Positions 1 through 8,214 of a stretch of 64,000 nt of DNA are shown in pieces (positions within the stretch are counted from its first letter, which is position 1; every line of letters begins with the position of its first letter). The notes under the pieces were generated by a model. It was not told where the DNA came from, searched no databases, and worked only from the letters and a program-made list of their open reading frames with translations. The translations under genes were made by a program, and so were the position numbers. The DNA comes from Microbispora triticiradicis. GTDB taxonomy: Bacteria; Actinomycetota; Actinomycetes; Streptosporangiales; Streptosporangiaceae. The DNA is taken from the NCBI GenBank assembly GCA_003260025.2, contig QFZU02000063.1, forward strand, positions 186,001 to 250,000, written 5' to 3'.

Positions 1-34
1 GGTGCACGGCGGAACCAACGGCGTAGAGGACTGA
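1..34 (+). CDS. Possible C-terminal end of an upstream gene
   Basis: One frame reads VHGGTNGVED and ends at a TGA (32-34), followed 15 bases later by a strong rho-independent terminator. This position fits the end of a gene lying outside the window, but only ten codons are visible, so neither the frame nor the product can be confirmed. Confidence 0.3.
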   Translation, partial: VHGGTNGVED

Positions 35-49
35 CGAAACCCGTTGAGA

Positions 50-80
50 GGGCCTCAGGGAGCGTTCTGAGGCCCTTTTT
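50..80 (+). terminator. Rho-independent terminator
   Basis: A perfect 9-bp stem GGGCCTCAG/CTGAGGCCC (50-58 with 67-75) with an 8-nt loop is followed directly by TTTTT (76-80). It would end transcription entering the window from the left. Confidence 0.85.
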
Positions 81-138
81 CATGCCCTCAGGATGCGCCG
101 CACCCCGTTTCAGGGCCGCAAAGTATCCAGGCGAGTAC

Positions 139-576
139 GGACGCTTGGGCCGATGTACGCCCCGTATTCAAGTGAGAGCGAAATCCGCCGGTGCGCGTCT
201 GCCGCGTCCGGCGCGATGTTCGCTCTTACGGTGCTGTTCTGCGGCTTGGTTGCTGAGCCGTAAGAGCGGCAATAGGCCGGAGTTCCTGACCGTTCGTATA
301 GTGCGCGGTGACGTTGGTAAAACGTCGCCGGGCGCGGACGGTTGGGCCGTTCCGGTCACCGTATTTAAGTGAGAGCGAAATCCGCCGGTGCGCGTTTGAC
401 GCGTCCGGCGCGGTGTTCGTTTCTCGCATGTTGTTCTGTGGCTCACGTAGCCGTGCCACGGGACGACAAGGGGGCCGGAACGGTCGCCGTCGGTGCGGCG
501 TGCGCGGCAATGCCGCGGAAATGTTGCCGCGTGCGGACGGTCGGGCCGTTCCGGCCACCGTATTTAAGTGAGCGCG
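139..576. repeat. Three diverged direct repeats, spaced ~195 bp, in a gene-free region
   Basis: No convincing gene is seen between the terminator at 80 and the gene at 702. The interval holds three diverged copies of one unit, starting near 139, 336 and 533. The shared core is GGACGgTTGGGCCGttCCGG, then CACCGTATTTAAGTGAG and, in copies 1 and 2, AGCGAAATCCGCCGG. A second stretch, TGcTGTTCTGcGGCT, recurs at the same offset in copies 1 and 2. The core carries an imperfect inverted repeat (GGGCCG/CCGG) beside the AT-rich GTATTTAAG. Possible roles are tandem promoter-operator units, plasmid iterons or tandem small RNA genes. A fourth copy of the core lies at 4929-4966. Confidence 0.65.
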
Positions 577-701
577 ATTCGCGACGCGAGAGCGCCGGAC
601 ACGCCGGAATCCGCCATACGTGAAAGAGCGTCCTGATTCCCGCATCCGCCGGACCGTACGAAAGGCCGCCGGACAGGCGCCGCGAAAAGGGAGGCAACCG
701 T

Positions 702-1100
702 ATGGAGGTGAGGTCTGCCGGCCCGCCGGGCTGGACCGTGGGAGACCTGACGGTCTGCGGCGGGGGCCGCGTGATGCGCGTGGCCGCATTGGGTGAGGTC
801 CGCCCGGACACCGCGACGCTGGTTCCCGCCGCCGATCCCGACGGCGCTCGTGAGTACGTGGTGACGGCGGCGCTCACTGCGCTGCCCACGGCTGCCGAGG
901 TGATCACCTGTTACGGCTGCCTGGCCAAGACCCATCTGTGGATCGACGCCACGCACACCAACCGGACTTCCGGGGCGCGTATGCGGTTGATCCGGTGCTC
1001 ACGCTGCTACACCGATGCTCTCGACTTCCGGGACTGCGAGATCCACGCGGTCAGCACGACCGTACGACCGCATCACCTGAGCCGCCGTCGCCGGTGCTGA
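702..1100 (+). CDS. Hypothetical protein with two CxxC pairs
   Basis: 132 aa of unknown function. The ATG follows a GGGAGG-type ribosome site at suitable spacing. The C-terminal half contains CYGC and, after about 24 residues, CSRC, a spacing compatible with a small zinc ribbon; the tail is basic (RRRRC at the end). It is the first of a rightward run of small genes up to the IS110 element. The protein resembles no family I recognise; the zinc site is inferred from cysteine spacing only. Confidence 0.6.
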   Translation: MEVRSAGPPGWTVGDLTVCGGGRVMRVAALGEVRPDTATLVPAADPDGAREYVVTAALTALPTAAEVITCYGCLAKTHLWIDATHTNRTSGARMRLIRCSRCYTDALDFRDCEIHAVSTTVRPHHLSRRRRC

Positions 1101-1138
1101 CGGCAGCCATTTCACGTTTCTGAACCTTTGGAGTCGCC

Positions 1139-1573
1139 ATGGCGATGACGCATGCCCTGACCCTGCCACCCGCGTGGATCATCAGCTCCGGGCTGGTACC
1201 CGCATGGCAGATCGACGCCGATCACCTGTTGGAGGTGGAGGCCGCCGGGCGGACCGATGAGGGCCGGATCCGCTGGCGATATCGGCTGTCTCGGCGCCGC
1301 CGCACGATCTTTGCCGGGTCCGACATCTGCTCGGGTGTCGGCGCGGTTCTCACGCCTGATGAGCTGATCAGCGCGGCCCGGACGGTCCTGCACTACCTCA
1401 CGCTGCGACCGGGCGACACCGACGCCGACTATTTCGATTCCTACACCAGGGCTCAGGTGGAGTGGCGCGACCGGTACGCCGAGGAACTGTCGATCTACGC
1501 GATGGACGAGTGGTGCGGCTACTGCGGCGGCGACCACGTCTCGCCCGGCTGCCCATCCCGTTGTGGGGGATGA
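1139..1573 (+). CDS. Hypothetical plasmid-type protein
   Basis: 144 aa, not recognised. A weak ribosome site (TTGGAG) precedes the ATG. The C-terminus is cysteine-rich (EWCGYCGG, then GCPSRCGG), suggesting a metal-binding tail. Its stop overlaps the next gene's start as ATGA (1570-1573), so the two are probably translationally coupled. Confidence 0.6.
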   Translation: MAMTHALTLPPAWIISSGLVPAWQIDADHLLEVEAAGRTDEGRIRWRYRLSRRRRTIFAGSDICSGVGAVLTPDELISAARTVLHYLTLRPGDTDADYFDSYTRAQVEWRDRYAEELSIYAMDEWCGYCGGDHVSPGCPSRCGG

Positions 1574-1875
1574 GCGTGGTGCGTTGGTACGGGCTCTGGT
1601 CCGGCGGCAACGGGTACGGCCCGCCGCAGCCGAATGACCTGGAGGAGTTCTCCAGCCTGGCCGATGCCCGGCGCAAGCTGGCCGATCGGCACCGGTACGG
1701 CTACTGGCAGCGCTCGCACTTCGCCTTCACCTGCCGTAAGGCCGCCGACGTCCTCACCCCATGCGTGGGGGACGACTGCGAGATCACGCTGTACGGCTCC
1801 GCCGACGGGCTCGACTACCCCGATCGGCGGATCTTCCTCGGACCGCGCGGCGGCGTCCGCATCCAACGCTGCTGA
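1570..1875 (+). CDS. Hypothetical protein
   Basis: 101 aa from the ATG that overlaps the upstream TGA. An in-frame start at 1462 would overlap the upstream gene by more than 100 bases and is less likely. Residues 10-25 are Gly/Asn/Pro-rich (GLWSGGNGYGPP), followed by a charged central part. No family is recognised. The tight coupling to 1139-1573 argues that it is a real gene in the same transcript. Confidence 0.55.
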   Translation: MSVVRWYGLWSGGNGYGPPQPNDLEEFSSLADARRKLADRHRYGYWQRSHFAFTCRKAADVLTPCVGDDCEITLYGSADGLDYPDRRIFLGPRGGVRIQRC

Positions 1876-1946
1876 CTGCGCCCTTTCTCATTCCATCGCC
1901 CTCGGCTGATCGCGCCGGGGGTTTCTTCATGTTCAGGAGGACACTC

Positions 1947-3029
1947 ATGACCTCTGGTCTGGATCACACGGTACGGCTGAGCCGTCCGGCGGACTTCATC
2001 GCGATCGTGCCCTACATGCTGGGATTCCATCCCCAGCGCAGCATCGTCGCGATGGCGTTCGAACCCACCGCCGACCCTGACAGCACCGCCCGAGGGTTGC
2101 GGTTCAGCATGCGTTTCGACCTGCCGGACAACTCCGAGGACACTCCCGACCTGGCCCGGCGCTTCGCCGAGTTGCTCACCCACAACGGCACTGAGCGGGC
2201 GATCCTCATCGGCTACGGGCCCGGCTGGCACGTCACACCCGTGATGGACGCCATACGCGGCGTCCTATCGGATGCGGGGATCGACACGATCGACGCACTG
2301 AGGGTCGAGGACGGCCGCTACTGGTCGTACACATGCCCCGATCCCGACTGCTGCTCACCCGACGGCGTCCCGTACGACGCGGGAACCAACCCGGCCGCCG
2401 CGGCGGCGGTGTTCGCCGGGTACGTCGCCCGGCCCGACCGCGCAGCGCTCACGGCCATGCTTGCCCCGGCCGGCGGCCAGGACCGGGAACAGGTACGGGC
2501 CGCCACGCGCGACGCGTGCGCTCAGGCGCGCAGCCTGCTGGCCGCTGGGGGCGATCACGACTGGTATCACGAGGGCCTTGCTCAGGTCACCGCCGCGCTA
2601 GAACGCACCCAGGCCGGACAGGACTTGTCCGCCGACGAGGTCGCCTGGCTTGGCGTGCGGCTCACCGCGATCTTCGTAAGAGACGCGGCCATGACCTTGA
2701 TCGGCCGATACGACGACGACACCCACATCAGGCTGTGGACCCAACTCACCCGCAGGGTGGAACCGGATTTCGCTGCCCCTCCGGCCGCCCTGCTGGCGTT
2801 CCTCGCACTGCGGACCGGAGACGGGCCGCTGGCGCGCGTCGCCGTGGAGCGGGCGCTGTCGGCCGATCCCCGCTACAGCCTGGCGGGCCTGATCCGCACC
2901 GCCCTAGATTGCGGGCTGCCCCCGGAAGCGGCCGCCGGGATGGACTGCGCAGGCATGGCCGACGAGATCGCCGACAAGGCTGCGCAGTGCCCGGACGGGG
3001 CCCGCCCGGTGCTGCCGGCGGGGTGGTGA
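1947..3029 (+). CDS. DUF4192 domain-containing protein
   Basis: 360 aa. The start is the ATG at 1947, preceded by a near-perfect AGGAGG at 1935-1940; the open frame extends upstream to 1761, but that part overlaps the previous gene. The N-terminus (PADFIAIVPYMLGFHP, then S-IVAMAFE) is the signature of DUF4192, a family common on actinomycete plasmids and chromosomes, of unknown biochemical role. The C-terminal half has Ala/Leu-rich helices (for example LLAFLALRTGDGPLARVAVE) like those following the domain in other members. It sits 3 bases before the ComM-like gene and is probably co-transcribed with it. Confidence 0.85.
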   Translation: MTSGLDHTVRLSRPADFIAIVPYMLGFHPQRSIVAMAFEPTADPDSTARGLRFSMRFDLPDNSEDTPDLARRFAELLTHNGTERAILIGYGPGWHVTPVMDAIRGVLSDAGIDTIDALRVEDGRYWSYTCPDPDCCSPDGVPYDAGTNPAAAAAVFAGYVARPDRAALTAMLAPAGGQDREQVRAATRDACAQARSLLAAGGDHDWYHEGLAQVTAALERTQAGQDLSADEVAWLGVRLTAIFVRDAAMTLIGRYDDDTHIRLWTQLTRRVEPDFAAPPAALLAFLALRTGDGPLARVAVERALSADPRYSLAGLIRTALDCGLPPEAAAGMDCAGMADEIADKAAQCPDGARPVLPAGW

Positions 3030-3032
3030 GGC

Positions 3033-4532
3033 ATGGGCTACGCCTCCACCCGGTCGGTCGCTCTCATCGGCGTCACCGCGCATGTGGTCGATATCGAGGC
3101 CGACGCCGCACCCAGCGATGCCGGGTTGCATCTGGTCGGCCTGCCGGAGACGTCGGTCTGGCCTGCCCGCGCACGGATCCGGGCAGCGATCACCAACAGC
3201 GGAACGGCCTGGCCGGATGCGAGGATCACGGTGGGTGTGTCACCGGTGATCCCGCCGGTCTACGACGCGGCGGCCGATCTCGCGCTGGCCGTGGCGGTGC
3301 TGGCCGCCGCCGGTGTCATCCCGCCCGAACGGATCACGGGGCGGGTGTTCCTCGGTGAGCTGGCCCTGGACGGCGGGATCCGCCCGGTCAGAGGCGTCCT
3401 GCCGATGGTGCAGGCTGCGGTCCGGGCCGGAATCAGCAGAGTCGTCGTCCCCGCCGAATGCGCGCGGGAGGCGGCGCAGGTGCCCGGCGCCGTGGTGATG
3501 CCTGTAACCCAGCTGGCCGACGTCGTCGACCAGCTCCGCCACGGGACCCTCCGCGATCACCATGATCAGGAGCCGGAGTCTGAGTTTGCGCTGTCATCGT
3601 CATTCGCCGTCGACCTGGCCGACGTGCCGGGCAACCAGGCTGCCCGCCGCGCGCTCGAGGTCTGCGCGGCGGGCGGGCACCACCTGTTCCTGTCCGGCGA
3701 CGGCCCAGCCACGATGCTCGCCGAACGCCTACCGGGCATCCTGCCGCCGCTGACCGACGAGGCCGCCCGCCAGGTCGCCGAAATCTACTCGCTGGCCGGA
3801 CGCCTCCACAGGGCACCGGGGCTCACGCCCCCGCTGTCCGCACCGCACCACTCGCAGACTCCTGCAGCGATCTTCGGCAGCGTGGCGGCCAACCGCCCCG
3901 GTGTGGTCTCACTCGCCCACCGCGGCGTCCTGCATCTGGCCGACGCGCCGGAGTTCACCCGCCCGGTCCTGGACGGCCTGTGCCGGCCCCTGGACAGCGG
4001 ACAGGTCCATCTCGCGGGCCTGGGCCGGACCGTCCGCTACCCGGCGCGGTTCACCCTGGTTGTCGACGCCCGCCCCTGCCCATGCCTCGAACGGCGGGAG
4101 TGTGCCTGCACACCGGAGGCCAGGCGTCGCTACCGGGCACGCCTCGCCCTGCTCCTGCCGCGTGTCGCCGTACGCGCGCCTATTGAGCAGAGCAATCGCG
4201 GGACGCGGGCGGGTGAGCCGAGCGAGGCGGTGGCCGCGCGGGTGCTCACAGCGAGGGTACGGGCGGCTCACCGGCTGGCCGACACACCATGGCGGACCAA
4301 CGCCGAGATACCCGCGCTAGACCTGCGCACGCGCTTTCCCGTCGCACCGGAGGCCGCCGAGCTACTCCTATCGGCGGTCAACACCGGGCTCGTGACGGCC
4401 GACGGGCTTGCCCGGCTGTTGCGCGTGGCCTGGACGCTGGCCGACCTGCGCGGTGTCGACCGCCCGCAGTTCGACGACGCGGCGGGCGCCCTTGAGCTGT
4501 GGAAGGGGGCAGACGACGATGGAGCCCGGTGA
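3033..4532 (+). CDS. ComM/YifB-like (Mg-chelatase-type) protein with degenerate ATPase motifs
   Basis: 499 aa, close to the usual length of ComM/YifB, which is a hexameric AAA+ branch-migration helicase in recombination of incoming single-stranded DNA. The N-terminal Lon-protease-like ChlI region (residues about 1-170; IEADAAPSDAGLHLVGLPE) is well kept. In the ATPase region the canonical HHLLLxGPPGxGKT is HHLFLSGDGPATM, so the P-loop Gly and Lys are missing. The Walker B LFLDE is LHLADAPEF, and NPCPCG is ARPCPCL. The fold is therefore probably kept while ATP hydrolysis is lost. The C-terminal helicase-cap region is present. It may be a regulatory or DNA-binding paralogue serving the element; the chromosomal comM is not in this window. 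Confidence 0.85.
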   Translation: MGYASTRSVALIGVTAHVVDIEADAAPSDAGLHLVGLPETSVWPARARIRAAITNSGTAWPDARITVGVSPVIPPVYDAAADLALAVAVLAAAGVIPPERITGRVFLGELALDGGIRPVRGVLPMVQAAVRAGISRVVVPAECAREAAQVPGAVVMPVTQLADVVDQLRHGTLRDHHDQEPESEFALSSSFAVDLADVPGNQAARRALEVCAAGGHHLFLSGDGPATMLAERLPGILPPLTDEAARQVAEIYSLAGRLHRAPGLTPPLSAPHHSQTPAAIFGSVAANRPGVVSLAHRGVLHLADAPEFTRPVLDGLCRPLDSGQVHLAGLGRTVRYPARFTLVVDARPCPCLERRECACTPEARRRYRARLALLLPRVAVRAPIEQSNRGTRAGEPSEAVAARVLTARVRAAHRLADTPWRTNAEIPALDLRTRFPVAPEAAELLLSAVNTGLVTADGLARLLRVAWTLADLRGVDRPQFDDAAGALELWKGADDDGAR

Positions 4533-4830
4533 CCGCGTCCTGGTGCGCCCCTCCTTCCACATCCCAGTACGGCCATGGTGGACAGAGTCCTACCAATCGC
4601 CCTTCTACTACCCGGCCACGGTGACCAAGGTCAAGGAGCAGCGCGGACGCGCCCACGTGGAACTGGATGAGTCGCTTTATCCCACACCGTGGCAGGACCG
4701 CATCCAGCTCTTCCACATCAGCGACATCCACAGATACGGCTGCCGCTGCCAGGAGTGCGCCAAGCCCGGCCGGGACATCTACCGATTCCGCGCCGACCAA
4801 GAACGCATGCGCAACGAAGAGCAGCCATAA
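4519..4830 (+). CDS. Small hypothetical protein
   Basis: 103 aa beginning at an ATG 14 bases inside the end of the ComM-like gene, so translation is probably coupled. The N-terminal half (MEPGDRVLVRPSF, then PATVTKVKEQRGRAHVELD) has the alternating pattern of a small SH3/KOW-like beta barrel, and the C-terminal half has a CRCQEC pair. The function is unknown and the fold is only a guess. Confidence 0.6.
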   Translation: MEPGDRVLVRPSFHIPVRPWWTESYQSPFYYPATVTKVKEQRGRAHVELDESLYPTPWQDRIQLFHISDIHRYGCRCQECAKPGRDIYRFRADQERMRNEEQP

Positions 4831-4928
4831 AGCCGCTTGCCGATCGGCGGGCACTGTCCCGATTCGGGAAATCCGCTAAACCTCTTAGGCCTGCACCGAA
4901 TCAGGTTGCAGCGCGTCAGGGCCTTGGG

Positions 4929-4966
4929 GCGGACGTTCGGGCCGCAACGGCCCCCGTATTTATATG
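4929..4966. repeat. Fourth copy of the left-end repeat core, with a palindrome
   Basis: GCGGACGTTCGGGCCG, then CAACGGCCC and CCGTATTTATATG, matches the core of the repeats near 139, 336 and 533. Here the inverted repeat is perfect (GGGCCG-CAA-CGGCCC). It lies about 110 bases before the gene starting at 5078, in an otherwise gene-free 247-base interval, so an operator/promoter role for that gene is plausible. Confidence 0.55.
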
Positions 4967-5077
4967 CCAGCAATGAGCGTCTATTCGGTCGAAGTGATGA
5001 CGCTAGATTGACTCAGTCTGCGCTCTGGGCGGGCCTGCCTTGAACCCGTCAATCAATAGTGCGAAAGGAGTCCGTGA

Positions 5078-5638
5078 GTGAACGAATGGGAGATCGAGGA
5101 ACTGGTGATCGAGGTCGCTGAGCATCTGGACGGCTTCAGCCCTCTGGTGCGGCCCGGTCATCCGGCCTACCTGACGGGACCGGCCGGCGCCCGGCTCGTC
5201 GTGCATCCGATCTGGAATCAGCGGGGGCGGATCAGGGTGCTCGGTGTCTACCCCGGCGGCAGCAGAGGAACGCTTCCCGGCCTGCGGCGGCATGAGATTA
5301 CGGTGATGGCGGCGCGAGGGGCGAAGTTCGTCGCGAAGAGGATCGAGCGCCGCCTACTGCCCGACTACCGGCGAGACCTGCTGGCCTGCCGCGAGCGGAT
5401 GGCAAAGAGGGCGGCCGAGAACGGCACGCGGGCCGAGATCGCCGAAACCCTGGTCGAGCTGCTGCCGGAAGCCTCGCTCACCGAGAACGAGCGAGAGACC
5501 GTCGTCCGGTGGCGGCTGGACGGCGCTTCCGGCTCGTTCACCGTGTACGGCGACACCACGAGCGCGATTGAGATTCGCGCGGCCGATCGTGAACTGACCG
5601 AGCGCATCGCCTACGCCGTACAGCACCGCTCCACGTGA
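5078..5638 (+). CDS. Hypothetical protein (186 aa)
   Basis: The GTG start at 5078 is preceded by AAAGGAG; a second GTG at 5074 is out of frame. The protein is soluble and charged with no membrane segment or recognisable motif. Its central part, rich in Arg and Glu (KRIERRLLPDYRRDLLACRE), is predicted helical and the C-terminal third looks alpha/beta. It sits between the repeat copy at 4929 and a terminator at 5721, so it is probably a monocistronic accessory gene of the element. Confidence 0.6.
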   Translation: MNEWEIEELVIEVAEHLDGFSPLVRPGHPAYLTGPAGARLVVHPIWNQRGRIRVLGVYPGGSRGTLPGLRRHEITVMAARGAKFVAKRIERRLLPDYRRDLLACRERMAKRAAENGTRAEIAETLVELLPEASLTENERETVVRWRLDGASGSFTVYGDTTSAIEIRAADRELTERIAYAVQHRST

Positions 5639-5720
5639 CCTCGCCCGAGCTTCGGCGCTCACGCTGGAGAGGCGGGCGAATCAGGAAAGTCGACTTACCA
5701 AAAGTATCGACAGTATTGAG

Positions 5721-5746
5721 GGCACCGGCTACGGCCGGTGCCTTTC
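5721..5746 (+). terminator. Hairpin terminator
   Basis: A 9-bp stem GGCACCGGC/GCCGGTGCC (5721-5729 and 5734-5742) with a four-base loop is followed by TTTC. It separates the 5078 gene from the DUF932 gene, whose start lies 28 bases downstream, and could also act as a leader hairpin for that gene. Confidence 0.6.
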
Positions 5747-6307
5747 TCATTTCCATCGAGGGGGAGAAGGAACATGTCCAAGGAGTCTCTGGAGTGGTTG
5801 AACGCCAACACCTTGATCGGCTTCACCGAGAAGCGTGGTACGGCCTGGCACTACCGGGCGAGCATGCAGGGCGAGGAGCCGAACCACTATCCAGGCCCGA
5901 TCCCTGTGGACGACGTTAAGCGGCGGCTGTTCGGCTGGGAGGCGCTGAGCAGCCCGGTCTACGTGGAGGACCCGCGAGGCGGGCTCGCCCAGGTTCCCGG
6001 AAGGCAGGCCATCCTGCGCAGCGACAACGGCCACGTGATGGGCATCTTCTCCGACGGCTACGAACCGCACCCCTACGTGGAGTGGCTCATCAACACTATT
6101 TCCCGGCTCCTCGACGCCGACCTGTCGATCGGCTCCGCCGGGCTGCTCAAGGGCGGAGCGGTCGCCTGGGTGTCGGTCGAGGTGCCCGAGAACGTCATCA
6201 CGCCGGAAGGCGTCGAGTTCCGGCCCCACCTGTTCGGGGCGACGTCCTTTGACGGCTCGCTGGCCACGACGTTCAAGCGAGCGGTGACCAACATCGTCTG
6301 TGACAAC

Positions 6308-6536
6308 TGTGAGAATCATGGGGTACCGCCTCGGATCCGGTCTGACCCGTGTGACAACTGGCCGTGGTGCCCTGATAGTGATCTGTCGACCTGGTTTGAG
6401 GTGGTGCTTGCGGTACTGCGGCCGACGGGACGTGTCCCAATAGGGGCCTTAGCCGAAGCTGGCACCGTCACAGTTCTGACCGCTCCCATCGGCCCGGTGC
6501 TACCCCCAGCCCGTGTGAGGACCAGGAGCGAGACCG
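6308..6536 (+). ncRNA. Putative bridge RNA region of the IS110 element
   Basis: This non-coding left end is the place and size expected for an IS110-group bridge RNA, which guides the recombinase to target and donor DNA. Two matches support it. TGTGACAACTG at 6350-6360 is identical to the left target flank plus junction (6299-6309), as a target-binding guide should be. ATAGGGGC at 6440-6447 is identical to the right end of the element (7649-7656), as a donor-binding guide might be. The order, target loop then donor loop about 90 nt later, fits IS621. No structure was computed and transcript ends are unknown. Confidence 0.55.
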
Positions 6537-7643
6537 GTGGCCACTACTACGCACCCTGCACAGCCCGACCACACCGATCCCCACAACAGCCCGACAGTGG
6601 TTCTGGGCGTCGACACACATAGAGACGTGCACGTGGCAGCGGTGCTGGACCACCTCGGCACCCTGCTGGACGCGCGGTCCTTTCCGGCGACGGCGGACGG
6701 CTACCGAGGGCTGCTGGCGTGGGCGCGCACGTTCGGACAGGTGAGGCGCGCCGGAGTAGAGGGCACCGGCTCGTTCGGCGCCGCGCTGACCCGGTATCTG
6801 CGCGGCGAAGGCGTGCAGGTCGTCGAAGTCCATCAGCCGAACAAGGCCCTGCGTCGCCGACGCGGCAAGACCGATGCGGTCGACGCCGAGGCCGCCGCTC
6901 GCGCGGTGCTGTCGGCTCAGGCCACCGCAGTGCCCAAGGCCGGTGACGGACACGTCGAGGCGATGCGCATCTACAAGCTGGCCAGGGATTCAGCCGTCAA
7001 GTCCCGCAGCCAGGCCATCAACCAGCTCAAAGCCGTCTTGGTCAATGCCGACCCCACCCTGCGCGAGTCGCTGGCCGGCCTGGGCACCAAAACGCTGATC
7101 CGCACATGCGCCGAGCTGCCCGACCCCTCACCGGCCAGCACACCCGCCTTCGCTGCAGCCGTCCACACGTTGCGGCTGCTGGCCCGTCGGATCCGGCAAC
7201 TGAGCGCGGAAGCCTACGAGCTGGAAAAGCAGCTGCGCGCGGCAGTGCTCGAGCACACCCCACAGCTGCTGGAGCGCCCGGGCATCGGCCCCGACAGCGC
7301 CGCCACGTTGCTCATCACGATGGGCGACAACCCTGAGCGGGTCCGTAGCCAGGCGTCGTTCGCGGCGCTCTGCGGCGTGAGCCCGGTGCAAGCGTCCTCG
7401 GGGAAGACACAACGGCTGCGGCTCAACCGCGGCGGCGATCGGCAGGCCAACGCCGCCCTGTACCGGATCGTGCTGACCCGCCTGCGCCGGCACGACCCCA
7501 CCCGTGACTACCTGGAACGACGCACCAGCCAGGGCAAAACACGCCGAGAGATCATCAGGTGCCTCAAGTACTACGTCGCCCGCGAGGTCTACCACCTCGT
7601 TCGACCACAGACCAATGCGGCCGAACTCACGCAAGCCGCTTGA
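6537..7643 (+). CDS. IS110-family transposase (DEDD recombinase)
   Basis: 368 aa with the two IS110 domains. The N-terminal RuvC-like DEDD domain has D26 (GVDTHRD), E75 (GVEGTGS) and D113/D116 (KTDAVDAE). The C-terminal transposase-20 domain has CGVSPVQASSGK. The GTG start at 6537 has AGGAG eight bases upstream. All four acidic residues are present, so the enzyme looks intact. IS110 transposases act together with an RNA carried by the element, making the leader at 6308-6536 the natural partner. Confidence 0.9.
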   Translation: MATTTHPAQPDHTDPHNSPTVVLGVDTHRDVHVAAVLDHLGTLLDARSFPATADGYRGLLAWARTFGQVRRAGVEGTGSFGAALTRYLRGEGVQVVEVHQPNKALRRRRGKTDAVDAEAAARAVLSAQATAVPKAGDGHVEAMRIYKLARDSAVKSRSQAINQLKAVLVNADPTLRESLAGLGTKTLIRTCAELPDPSPASTPAFAAAVHTLRLLARRIRQLSAEAYELEKQLRAAVLEHTPQLLERPGIGPDSAATLLITMGDNPERVRSQASFAALCGVSPVQASSGKTQRLRLNRGGDRQANAALYRIVLTRLRRHDPTRDYLERRTSQGKTRREIIRCLKYYVAREVYHLVRPQTNAAELTQAA

Positions 7644-8160
7644 CGAACATAGGGGCATCACGATGGCCGCCGGCCTTGCCGAGCGCGGGCAGCAGGTGAA
7701 GATCAAGCACTCTCGGCATTCGAAGTTCCGGCTCGCCGAGGCCCGCGAGGCGCTGCACATCGTGTATGCACTGGCCGACGAATTCTCAACGGCGGTACGC
7801 GAACTGTGCCGCGTTGAGGTCACCGAGCGGCAGTGGCACGCATTCCTGGACGCCCACGCACCGATGCCGCGAGAGCGAGGCCGCAGCCGCACCATGGCGG
7901 AAAGTAAGCGAGACGCCCTGGCCAAGCTCTGGAACCACGACCTCCGAGTGGCTCCGTGGCGTGGTACGGCCTGGGGCGTGGTCCAGGCGGTGAACACTTT
8001 CACGCACCACGAGCAGAACGTACGCGGCGTCGAGCGAGCTGAGCGAAACATGCTCCGCGCGGTGACGGGCGGCATCGACGATCTCGACCGCGGCACCCTC
8101 TGCACGCTGGCCGCCGTGCTGGATCAGCCGCTCGCCATAGCTGTCTGACATCACACTCAC

Positions 8161-8194
8161 ACGGCTCCCCGTCCCGCAAGGGGCGAGGAGCCGT
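8161..8194 (+). terminator. Hairpin after the DUF932 gene
   Basis: ACGGCTCC (8161-8168) pairs with GGAGCCGT (8187-8194) around an inner GC-rich hairpin. There is no T-run, so it may be a weak terminator or an mRNA-stabilising structure. It lies 13 bases after the DUF932 stop. Confidence 0.45.
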
Positions 8195-8214
8195 AGTCAA
8201 CGGAAGGAGGTTGC

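Larger units (their letters stand above)
6307..7658 (+). mobile_element. IS110-family insertion sequence
   Basis: About 1.35 kb, defined by the break in the DUF932 reading frame: host sequence matches up to GACAAC (6307) and again from CACGATGG (7659). No terminal inverted repeats or multi-base target duplication are visible, as is usual for IS110. The element has a 229-base non-coding left end, one transposase gene and only about 15 bases after its stop codon. This is the layout of IS110-group elements, which encode a bridge RNA in the left end. The end points are uncertain by one or two bases because of the core dinucleotide (CT on the left, CA on the right). Confidence 0.85.
5774..8148 (+). 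pseudogene. DUF932 protein gene, split by an IS110-family insertion
   Basis: DUF932 (plasmid/phage-type) proteins of about 340 aa are common on mobile elements; their role is unknown. The first 178 codons (5774-6307) end at ...TNIVCDN, and the frame resumes at 7660 with TMAAGLAERGQQVKIKHSR, which is exactly the continuation expected in the family (CDNT, then AL-E-G, then KHSR). Removing the insertion restores an uninterrupted 340-aa reading frame with no lost codon. The start at 5774 follows AGGGGGAGAAGG. As it stands only a truncated N-terminal product could be made. The precise junction and intact frame suggest that the insertion is recent. Confidence 0.85.
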
